From positions 310,001 to 374,000 of the forward strand of contig NC_037645.1 in assembly GCF_003254395.2 (NCBI RefSeq): a stretch of 64,000 nucleotides of DNA, in the 5' to 3' direction. The position numbers and the translations under genes were made by a program. Each line of letters begins with the position of its first letter. Position 1 is the first letter of the stretch. The notes below the pieces were generated by a model, which was not told the DNA's origin, searched no databases, and saw only the letters and a program-made list of their open reading frames with translations. Source of the DNA: Apis mellifera (Eukaryota > Arthropoda > Insecta > Hymenoptera > Apidae). This document shows, one piece after another, positions 49,601 to 59,906 of the stretch.

Positions 49601-51869
49601 GCGTCTCTCCTCGACGGAAACTGCGATGTTCTTCGCGTTTCCGTTCGTCGAACCGTGATGTCTTCTTGGAGGGATTGCGATTTTAGAATTTACTATTACT
49701 GCATGGAAATTTTCCCTTTCTACGATCTTTTTGCAGGAACATTAAAACTCTTTATTTTTTAGAAAAAAGTAAAAAGGAGGATCGAAATAAATACGCGAGA
49801 ATGAAACAATTTGTTTCTCTTGGTTTCTCGTGATTAGCTTTGATGAAAAATTTTGGCGCAAATATAATAATACGTGAAATTTTAATTAAAAATAAGTGCG
49901 ACTTTTGGCAGTTTTTCAAAAATGTAATTCAAAATACAAATATGAATATGAATATGAATAATATGAGAACGTTAATGTGATATTATAATATGAGGTAGAT
50001 ATAAAAAGAAAATGAATTAAACTTTTTTTCTTTAACAAGGAGAAAAGTGAAAATGTAAAATTTTTAGTTGGACATAAAATAATTTCAATATAACGGGTAT
50101 AAAAGTTTGAGAAAAAATAATTTTTTCTTTATAAATTCACACATAACTATAATAAAAACTATCGTTTTCTCTTCTTTCATTGTATTTTCTTTCATAAAGA
50201 TTTATCTATCAGGTTTACTAGATCTTATCAGGTTTATTAGATCTTTATTTTGTATCGATTGACGAATTTATCGTCTGCAAATATGTAGGTTTCATTCTTA
50301 TTGGTTCTCCGTTCGAAGGTAGTTGCTTTCAGAGTTTCTTCTAGATTATTCGTTCTGGAACGATCACAATGAACAGCATGTGCGCCAAAGAAATCGATAG
50401 CTCGAGCCGCGATCGGGTGACACGTGTTTTCGAGAAATTGTGTCCTCTATAAGTATAGAGTTTTTTGCGATTTGTTCTTATTTCCTTTTTTCAATCCTTT
50501 TCTTATTGCGTCTTTCAAATCGAGATCTTAAATTTTTGTATTTGTCGGATTTTGATTAAGTTATGTGCAATTTGAAACAAGTTTTAAAAAATTATCATAC
50601 CATAATCCATATCATTCAAAAACTAAGATTTTCAAAAGAATTTTTTTTAAAATAAATTAAAATAATTTTTTAAACTCTTAAAAAGTTTAAATTTTTTAAA
50701 ATAATTTCTAGTTATAAGGAAAAAAATATTATGAAGTAGACAAGAATTAAATTTTTTTGGTCCTTTGAGTAACTTTAAAAATTATATCTTACACGAAAAA
50801 TAATAAAAATTGAACTTTGAAAATGAAATTATATAATAAGTAAAAAATATTTCATTGCAATAATTTCTCATATATGATGGTATTATAGAATTCCAGTTCG
50901 TTTTTTTCGAAAATTAAATGTTAAATAACGCAAAAATAAATTTGACTTTAATTTAATCATTATGCCAACTCATCTTTCATATCTAAGAACGTCAAATAAA
51001 AAACAAAACTATTGATAAAATGATTACTATTTTTATCATTGTTACTTTTATTATTATTAATATATAAAAAAAATTTCTCTGTATTTACATACCAACAAAC
51101 CATAAAATATCAAAATTCTATAACATCAAAAGGATCGTTCAACTAATATATTTGTTAAAAAAATATTTAAAAATACTAACTCATATTTATCTTTAAAACG
51201 ATTCTACATACATATCCCAATAATTTTCCATTGACACGTGAACAAATATACGTATCAAATATATTATAAATTTGTAAAAAATAAACATATACAAATACAA
51301 CATTTATACTTAAAAACTATGTATATATAAAACCAATAACACCTATTATTTTCTTTAAAGCTCGCGATATTATTAATAAAAACAAAAATCTCTAGTATCT
51401 TAATCTGCGGTCATGAAATTTAAATTCCTTGCTTTATTTGCAACAGAATCCCGATATGAGTGGTTTAATAAAAGCGATACAATAACCGAATCAAAACAAA
51501 ACGATAACTCAAAGATCGGATACTAAACTCATCTTTTCTTTTGCGAAGAAAAAATTTCTTTTCTCTTCCATTTTTCTCAATCGTGTATCACATTTATAAT
51601 TTTCATTTTAGGGAAAAAAAGAGAATTAACGTTCGTTTAACAAAGCGATAATGATAAATGATATTTGTTGAAATTGTGTAAAAATTAAAAAAAAAAAAAA
51701 GAAACTAATCGATCTGGGTCACGGTTGTTTTCGCGGATGTTACGAAAAAAAAAAAAAAAAATCCGAGGTAAACACGGGAAAACGCGCTAGATGGATAAGC
51801 TGCAAAAATCTGTGTGTTTACGTGGAACGTGACGAATTAATTCTAAACTTTTCTTTCCCTTTTATACAG
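45704..51869 (+). other. AT-rich intron-like region
   Basis: Beyond the island that ends near 46640, this region holds a GC-richer patch at 47330-47740, a pyrimidine-rich patch at 49260-49690, several poly-A tracts (47259-47278, 48443-48459, 48513-48528) and a 19-bp tandem duplication (50207-50244). No recognisable gene or RNA. Confidence 0.4.
50207..50244. repeat. 19-bp tandem duplication
   Basis: TATCAGGTTTACTAGATCT (50207-50225) is followed immediately by the same unit with one C-to-T change (50226-50244). Confidence 0.85.
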
Positions 51870-51953
51870 TTGCCATGGAAATGAGAACCGACATGCCGCG
51901 AAACACGAAAAGCGTCCGTCACAGAAGCTCGAAACCTCCTGGCCATTTTCCTT
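51870..51953 (+). CDS. Candidate 84-base exon with a strong acceptor and donor
   Basis: Acceptor TTTCTTTCCCTTTTATACAG and donor CTT|GTAAGT are both strong. The exon is 84 bases (28 codons), so it is a frame-neutral cassette. Entered in phase 2 it is open (CHGNENRHAAKHEKRP then SQKLETSWPFS) and leaves in phase 2, compatible with 13959 or 45703 upstream. A second frame starts at an excellent Kozak context (TTGCCATGG at 51875) and reads MEMRTDMPRNTKSVRHRSSK, leaving in phase 1. Which frame is used, if any, is not settled by sequence. Product unrecognised. Confidence 0.35.
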
Positions 51954-54900
51954 GTAAGTCCAAACAAAGTTACTTTGAAAAGTTGCTTGCTCCAGCATTT
52001 GTTCAATCAAGTAGTTCAGTCGTTTTAAATCGCTATTCGGCTTTATCATCGGGCGGGAAAAATTTCAAAACGAAATATCGCGGAATGGAGATCTAATACG
52101 TGCGTAGAATATTTTGCAAGGTTTTGACTCAGGAGGAGCATGGGAGTATTTCTTCTGCAATAAACTAGGTGCAAAATAAAAAAAATAAATTCGTGTTAAA
52201 ATAGTCAAAGTTCTAAACTAACAGGTTTAAAAGTATTACGATGAATTAATTTCTTGATTTTGTACAAAGACGTGAGAATGTTTTTTGTTAGAATTGCAAT
52301 AAATTTTTATAGGTCTGATACTGTTGAAAATGCTTATTAAAAATTATAACTTTTTAATAATATTATAAATAATTACAAATATTAAAATAACGAGAATAAT
52401 ATCAGTAAATCTGCTTTTTAAGGAATATAATTAATAATTCAACTCAATAAAAGTAATAGAATTATTACTCTTTAAATATATTATGATAATTTAACATCAA
52501 TGGTTAATTATTACCAATAATATATATATTTTATAAAAATAATATTCCATACGAATCAAATTTTGAAAACGTTATCTCTTACATTTGCATTCGTTCCCAA
52601 ATTCCCAATAATCAGAGAAACGTCTCTCCCTCCCCTACGATAAATCTACAGAAAGGCATTCTCCTCTCGCATATCAATACCATTTTATTAAAAAGATATC
52701 ACAAAGATATGAATCCGATAAAAACAACACATCAATATACAATATAACAATGCATCACGAATCATCTCTCACAAATTTTCCTTCAAAATCAACAACCACT
52801 CCTCCATCATCCACGTGCCAATTGTCCTTCCTCGAATTTCAATTCCGTCCAATTTTCTGTAAAAAAAAAAAAAAAAAGAAAAAAAATTCGACGAATTTCA
52901 CTTTTATCGTATCATCGATCGAATATCCCTTTCGAAAAGAATCCATCCATTTATTTTTTCCTTGGAAAACGAAATTTCAAAAGGGCACGCATCATCGTTC
53001 CCTCGGATGGAAATTCCATTCGCATAACTCGCCCCGGCTTGACGCCATTTTTACGGTCAATATTTTGCCCCGCTAGACTAGATGTCACCCCTTGCCTGGC
53101 CACCCTCACCCCTTCGAACTTGCGCCACCCTCCACGCGATAGCGCCACTGGCATGTTTCCAATTTTCACGAGGGGGTCGCCTCCTTTGTCCACAGCGTTC
53201 TGTCTGCTTTCTTGCACCCCCGTTTCGCCTCGATAAATTTATTTCACCACCGATCTCCTATCCACGCCACCTTTCCAACCGTTCTGTGTCTCGATCCACT
53301 GAGTTCTGCCTCTGCGAGAAAGATTGATGAAAAGTAAAAGTAGCCTGAAAACCGGGTCACTTTGACACGGTGTAATTAATACGTTACCATGAAGTGAATC
53401 GGTAACGTTAGAATTGGTTACGTAATTCGTGAATTTTTGTACGAAATGGAATGTTGCTATTTTTGTATATATGATTTTTTTTTTTTTTGAAGCAAAGTTT
53501 GTCGATTTATTTGGAAATTTTCTGTGAGATTTTTACGATTGAATAGGATTCTTTTCTTGCAAATTTCTTTTTCTTTCTTTCTTTTTTTTTTTTATTTAAT
53601 CTTGAGAATTTTACTTGAAATTGTGTCAAGGGATATTCAGATGTTGGATGATTATTTTTAAAGTTAAGTGTATAATAATGTAAATAATAAAATAAATATT
53701 AATAATGTGAAAATATTTAGTTTGGTGATTCGATATATTTATTTTATTTTTTTCATAATTTGATGATTCCATATAATAATTGTTATTGATATCAGAAATA
53801 TTTTAATTATATTGAAGAAATATAATCTTAATAATTTTCTTCGATTATAAAAATAAATAAATAAATGGCAATGTTTCGTATAATTCTTCCCTTTCATAGA
53901 AAAAAATTCACTTGTAATCCAACGTACAATTCAATCCATTTTATACCTAATTTCCTTTTCGGCGGAATGTTTACAAAATAAATGTTAATTTAATTCAATG
54001 CTCTAATAATGTATTGCTGAGCGGATAAGTGGTTATGTCTCAATATTTCATCGTTATATCATCGGAAATTGTATCCGATTTGCATATATGTGTACATAGA
54101 TGTTACGCAAAGAAGCGCTTATGGAATTGATGATGTAACATGGATAATTTTATCTCCCATTTACTAAAATTAATCAGATCAAAAGTTTGGAATCGTTATG
54201 GACCATTCGATCACAAATTACAGGGAATATCGAATGAAATTTCTTCTCGCGATATTTTCGAAATTTTTCAATTCAAATATACCATCGATTCGAATTTTAT
54301 TTGCAATTTGTGACTTTCGAATTATTGTAAGAATTCATACTTTTTCAATCAGAATTTCGACAGTTTGATAAAATTCTTTTAAAATTGTTTTAGAAAGTAT
54401 ATTTTCTTTTCAATTTTCTCAATTCTATAATACTTACGATTCTAAGTGAATCGAATTTTCGTTTTCAAAAATAAACATCTAATTTCACAAAATAAATGGA
54501 AATATGAATGGAATAAGAAAGATAATTTATCGTGATATTAAGAAAAATATAAGAAAAACGAGATAAATTTATATCTTTTGATTTTTATCAACCACATAAT
54601 GAGTTATTAAATTAACCCTATTATTTCTCTGAATTTAATGTAATTTTAAATATAATAATTAATTAATAATAATATATATAATAATAAATAATATAATAAA
54701 ATATAATAAATAATTTTAAATATTTTAATTAATTCGTAATAATTGTCGTTAAATTTTTGTAAATTTCTCGACACTATAAAGTTCTTAAGAAAAAAAACAA
54801 GATCCAAATAAATCTTATTATACTATTTAAACAATATGTTAAACATTAAATAAAAATTATTTTCCCATAATCAAACAAAGCGTGAAATATCACGCCTATC

Positions 54901-56499
54901 CTCCACGATCAATCAAATTACACAATTTTAATCGATCGCGAGAAAAGCCAAGGATCCAACCCCTCTGGATAAATTTTGATAGTCCTCGACAAATCGTGGG
55001 CGCGCTTGACCTTAACACTGATTGGTCGATACCTTAAAATAGCCGTGGCCGGGTATCTGATAACGGGGTTTATTTATAAATCTGACTCAACATTTTCGCG
55101 CGCCACGTTTCTTCCTCGTCATCGCGTAACAGGAATTCGCCTGTTATTCGTCTCAACGTTTAATTCCCTTCTCTCCCCCCTCCCATTGTCCTCGTAATCG
55201 AGAGTCTGTGGAACAGGGCAATGGGAGAACATTTTTATTGATTTATCGATTCGTCCCGTAACCACAGAGAGAAACGAGACGAGGATGGTCGGATAACGAA
55301 AAACGAAACAGAAGTGGTGGAAAAATATGGGGTGGAAATTGAGTATCAGATAAGGGGAACTCTTTGACTTCAATTCGATGCTGTCTCTTTATAAATCTTG
55401 AAAATCTTTTTCCCCCCCCTCCCCTTTTTCTTTTTAATCGAAAATGGACGTTCCTCTCCACAGCGCCCTTGGGAAATTAACGCCTTTTCGGGATGAATGG
55501 CGAATGGGACGAGAGAGAATGTACCCCTTGCGTCTATAATTGGAGCAAGAAAGCCGATGATTCACGTTGCCTTTGCGCTTCCATTGTTATTTAAGTCAAT
55601 GGAACGGAACAAGTGCCCACTCGATGGTAGACAAAAGAAAATTTCTGTTCGACCAGACGGATACACTTTGTTCCAATGTTCGATGGTCACTCTCGGTTTC
55701 GCGACATAATTATAGAAGTGGCTCTCCTTTTCGTTGTTCTCCGGTTAATTTTGGAATCTTCGATATTATTTCATTGGGGCGAGATATTCGGTGTTCAGAG
55801 AGCGAGGGAATTTTATTTGTTCGAGGATTTTACGAAGGTACTCGAAGGGGAAAAGAATCGAAGGGTTGAAGGAGAAGAGATATTTAATAGTCGAGAATAT
55901 AAGAGGGATGTAATGGTTTCCGCTCGGAGGATTCGATTGATACAAAGAAAATCTTTCCAATATAAAGTTATACGAGGGTTTTTCGCTTGTCGAAAGTAAT
56001 TCTCTTTTTTCTTTCGAAAAATCTTTAATTTCTCTTGATTAACTTTGATTCAGGGACGACATATTTTTAATTTTATTCTCTAATTAAAAAAATCTGTTGA
56101 ACAACTTTTCGCTACAGAATCTTTTAAAAACTAATTATCACTGATAATAGTGAACAAGTTAAATGAATATACATTTATGATATCGTATGACGAATATTAA
56201 TAAAGTATAATATTAAATATAAGATCAATCACGAATAACCTCTCTTTATTCAAAACAAAGATCCACTAAAAAAAAAAAAAAAGAAAGAAATTTCATCCAC
56301 CAGCAATGTAAATTTATTTTCTTGCACAACGAAAAACGATACTCCCAAGTAAAATTGATCTAAAACTAGTCGATAAATTCTCTCCCGAAAAAATTCTTCC
56401 TTTGGCCAAAAAAACATCCCTAACTCGCCGAATCGAAAATCCATCAATCATCCCAAACCCAGCGACACCGAAAAAAAAAAGAAAAAAGAAAAAACAAAA

Positions 56500-57960
56500 C
56501 GCTGTCAAAACCACACGACGCCTCCTTGTTCCCTCGTAATCTCGTAATCGAGGACCTCGACCTTCCATTCGTCGATGGCTCTGCCATCTTCTCTCTCTCT
56601 CTCTCTCGTCTCTCCCTGGCGGAACAGGCGGCGAAAAGAAAGCGCACGAGGGAGGAAAATCGAGGCTCGGGGATCGAGTTTGCGCAGTCGCGGGACCGCT
56701 CGATGTCGCGGGGGCAGTCATCGTTGAGAGCGACGAGTTTCTCGCCGCTCTCGTGTACACGTATATATCAGGCGGGAGGAGCGTTCGTCCAGGATCATAA
56801 TCGGTCGAGAGGAACGCACACACGCACACAAGCGCGCGCGCACGCACGGTGAAAGCATCAAAGCTCAAAGTGGGTTGAAAACTCGAAAATCCATCTCTCC
56901 AAGAAAAGAGAAAGAGAAAAGTAATACGAGGACGAGTAATATGTGGTCGATCTCGTCTCTTCGATCGTACCGTGGATAGATTTTGGAGCCAATGGCGGCC
57001 GACGACTCTCCGACAATTCGTCCATTCGTCCGAGTGATTCCTCGTCCCGCAACGATCTTCGACCAGTCATGAGATGGACGTGAGTAGGATCCTCCTCGAT
57101 CGAGACTCGCCGGACCGCCGATCTTCTCCCATCGAGAATATTCGTCGTGGTGGGAATCTCGTGGGTAATCTGGTGCATCGATCGCGGTATACGGGTCGGC
57201 CGATCGTACACGGGCTTCCGGGAGCGGCGTGCGGCCTCCTGAAAGGGAGCCCGCTTCCCCGATCGATCCTCGAATATGACCTTCGAGTCACGTGTGCCGC
57301 GGCGCGACACGCAAGTCACCGATACGAGTGATTCGCGAGGCGGACCGGCCATCGATCACGAAAAGAATCGCGCGCCGCGGCGAACTTTTCGACGTTGACG
57401 CTTTCGACGCGGGATATTTCCTTCCCTTCCCCGGAAGGACGAGATACACTGCCACTACGGGGGGCGAGAGAGAGAGAGAGAGGGAGAGTCTTTCGAATCG
57501 ATACGAGTCGAAGGAAGGAAAAGGAAGTCGTGAGGAAGTCGTGGATTCCTCGAAATCTTGGAAGAATAGAGGAAGAAGTGATTCGGATGTTGTAGATCCG
57601 TTCGTGCGGCGAGTAAGGAATTCTGGAATTGGAAAGTTGACGGTGGAATAGTTTGGATGGAAGTAAGGGAGCCTGGTTTCATCGGGTTGTGGTTATGTCA
57701 TAGACGAATGGGGATCGCGAGGAGAGCTAAGATGGTAGACTGTAGAGGATGGTACCCTGTCAATAATTCTTGTGTTTCTTCGATATTCGTCTCGACGATC
57801 GGGGAGACTGGTCTCGAGGAATCTGTCTTGTTTATCGAGGATACGGTGAGCAGTTCTTCGAGAGAATCGAGGTTAGACGGCCGTCAATGATGCCAATCAT
57901 CGAAGTTATTAACTGTGACTATGCTCGACATCGATCAGCAATAAGATCCGTCGAACTGTA
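56500..57960. promoter_or_regulatory. Large CpG-rich island
   Basis: About 1.5 kb, the most CpG-rich part of the right half (for example GCGCGCGCGCACGCACGG near 56830-56850), with GAGA runs at 56588-56606 and 57465-57482. Several overlapping open frames occur on both strands, up to 164-184 codons, all Arg/Ser-rich and unlike known proteins. A GTGAGT donor at 57080 follows an ATG by six bases. It is probably a promoter/leader for another transcript form or an enhancer. Confidence 0.35.
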
Positions 57961-58440
57961 ACGTTGTTTTCAAAATATTTCAACCTGAAGTAATCGAATA
58001 ACATATCTCTATCGCTTTCTCCCTCCTCCCCTGAAACGATTAATCGATGCAAAGCCAGTGGTACCAATCCTATCGATCTTGCGAGCGCACACACGTAGTA
58101 GATGGACAGTGAATCGTCATTGATCTTTTGTCATCGAATCGTCCCAACTGCTCATCAACGATGATACGAAGTGTTCCAATTCTCTCGATCTGGAAAATGA
58201 ACCTCTTTCTCGGACTCTTCTCCTAATAAGAGGGAAACGTTCTTTCGAACCTCGACATCCGTCAATAATATCAGTGTTTTCAATCTATCGATCAACGGTG
58301 ATAACATCAAGGAGGACTCCTCGTTTAAGATTCTACTTTCCGCTCAATTGTCCGCCTTCGAGGAGGAATCAAGTCAATATACGTCCGCTATACGTCTACG
58401 ATCGTTCTATATGCGTACTCGAATCGTGAAAAAAATAAAA

Positions 58441-58464
58441 AAGATAAAGATAAAGATAAAGATA
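58441..58464. repeat. Hexanucleotide repeat (AAGATA)4
   Basis: Four perfect tandem copies of AAGATA. Confidence 0.9.
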
Positions 58465-58778
58465 AAAAGCAGAAGAATCGGTAGAGATAGATCGGTCGGA
58501 CGATAAAGAAACGCTTGGTGATACACGCAGAGCTTACTTACTACCCAGTTCAGTTTTCTACCAGTTTTTTCTATTCAGAAGCTGTTAGCAATTTTACCAG
58601 TCAATTTAACGAGTTTTTCGAGGGCGAAGGGGGGGTCGGTCGAGGGGAGATCGATAATCGCAGCTTCATTTCGAAAACATCCTTGAGCGGGATTGTTCAA
58701 GGACCATGCGTTCGAATGATCGAATGAGGATACGACGTGGAATCGATATCATCCTTGGCCATACGCGACTTTACACGA

Positions 58779-58826
58779 ATAACAATAATAATAATAATAT
58801 TAATAATAATAATAATAATAATAATA
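58779..58826. repeat. (TAA)n microsatellite
   Basis: Trinucleotide TAA/AAT repeat of about 48 bases with one or two interruptions. Confidence 0.9.
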
Positions 58827-59231
58827 TCTTCCAACGAAGAACATATGAAATAAATCGAATCGTTAATTAGGAATATACACGAAGAAAACGTCCAAGGATA
58901 GATTTTTACAACTTTTTGCCCGTTCAACAGACAAGAAACAAAAAGTATCCATCCAACAGCGTGGAAAGGTGGTTGTGTTGATTGCCAGGGCATGATCGAG
59001 TTATAGAATGTCAGAGGCTCGTTTCCACGGCGCGCATGTCCAGTGCCTTGACTACCAACGGGACAGCGATATATACTTTGGCCGACGTCGCGAGCCACTA
59101 GGGTTTCGAGGGGGGTGCGCTGGGGCAGAAAGTAGGAAGGGTGAAGTAAAAGAGGGAAGAAGAGAAGGAGAGTATCAAAGTTCCACCGTGTACTCGCAAT
59201 AAAGTAGCCGCGATAAAAAGTGAGCGCTCTG

Positions 59232-59266
59232 TCACTCGCGAGTGGACGGTGAAGCGTGGAAGACGT
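59232..59266 (+). promoter_or_regulatory. Candidate Inr + DPE core promoter
   Basis: TCACTC at 59232-59237 resembles the arthropod initiator TCAKTY with one mismatch. Taking its A (59234) as +1, AGACGT lies exactly at +28 to +33 (59261-59266) and fits the DPE consensus RGWYVT. Exact spacing is the key requirement of Inr/DPE promoters. A 12-bp palindrome CACTCGCGAGTG overlaps the initiator. No TATA box stands at -30. The leader that follows is almost ATG-free and ends at the coding exon at 59836. Confidence 0.45.
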
Positions 59267-59371
59267 AAGGAGAGAGACGTGGAGAGCCGTCAAAGTGGGT
59301 AAAGTTTATCTTCGAGTTGAAGTGGCAAGGGAAAGAGAGAAAACTTTACGAGAAAGCAAGGAAGAGTATAC

Positions 59372-59394
59372 GAGAGAGAGAGAGAGAGAGAGAG
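59372..59394. repeat. (GA)n run in the candidate leader
   Basis: GA dinucleotide run of about 23 bases within the 5' leader before the exon at 59836. A possible GAGA-factor site. Confidence 0.8.
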
Positions 59395-59835
59395 ATAGAT
59401 CAAACTTGCCTCGACAACGTCCGTTTCTTCAAATTAAGACAATTATTAATCATTGGCTGTGCTGTTTATTCTTCGTTCGAGTTTTAAAAAAAATAAATCT
59501 TAATCGCGAAAAGGTAGAGAGACACACGAAGGAGAAAGTTAAAGTATAAAGAGATATTTTTGCTATATCCTTTCTAGCCATACACTAGCACGCACACATA
59601 CACACACAAATATACACATATATATATATACACATCGCGTGATCGATTCGAACAGGTAACAATTATACAAAAGAGACTGACGGATTGAAACGCTCGAATC
59701 GTTCCGGACGAGAGAGATTCGATCGAGAAATCAAGGATATATACACACATATTGGGAAATCAATTATAGATCGATTCTGTATCGTTTTTCTGTACCGATG
59801 GTTCATCTATCGCCCGAACACGTGGTTTGCTCAAC

Positions 59836-59906
59836 ATGTCGTTCCGCAACATCCTGCGGAAATACATGGACAAGACACGCCAGATAATTGGCCACGCTTT
59901 GAAGAG
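59836..59906 (+). CDS. Candidate alternative first coding exon, unidentified gene
   Basis: The ATG at 59836 has A at -3 and opens MSFRNILRKYMDKTRQIIGH followed by ALK plus two bases, to a good donor AAGAG|GTGAAC. Codons are biased to G/C third positions (TTC, CGC, AAC, ATC, CTG, CGG, AAG), unlike the AT-rich surroundings. No ATG occurs on the plus strand between the candidate initiator (59234) and 59798. The one ATG at 59798 is out of frame with a weak context. It leaves in phase 2, the same as 13959, 45703 and 51953, so all could join one common downstream exon beyond the window. The peptide is basic and probably helical; I do not recognise it. Confidence 0.5.

Larger units (their letters stand above)
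51954..59231 (+). other. Intron-like region with a large GC-rich block
   Basis: AT-rich to about 54880 apart from a GC-richer patch at 52560-53340. It then becomes progressively GC-richer (54880-56000), with a CpG-rich block at 56440-58740, a (AAGATA)4 repeat at 58441-58464 and (TAA)n at 58779-58826. No recognisable gene. Confidence 0.35.

Noticed and set aside
49344..49658. 104-codon plus-strand frame starting MSTRTPTYPGTN
   Set aside because: Pyrimidine-rich DNA yields Ser/Thr/Leu/Pro residues. No domain, no splice context and no conservation evidence.
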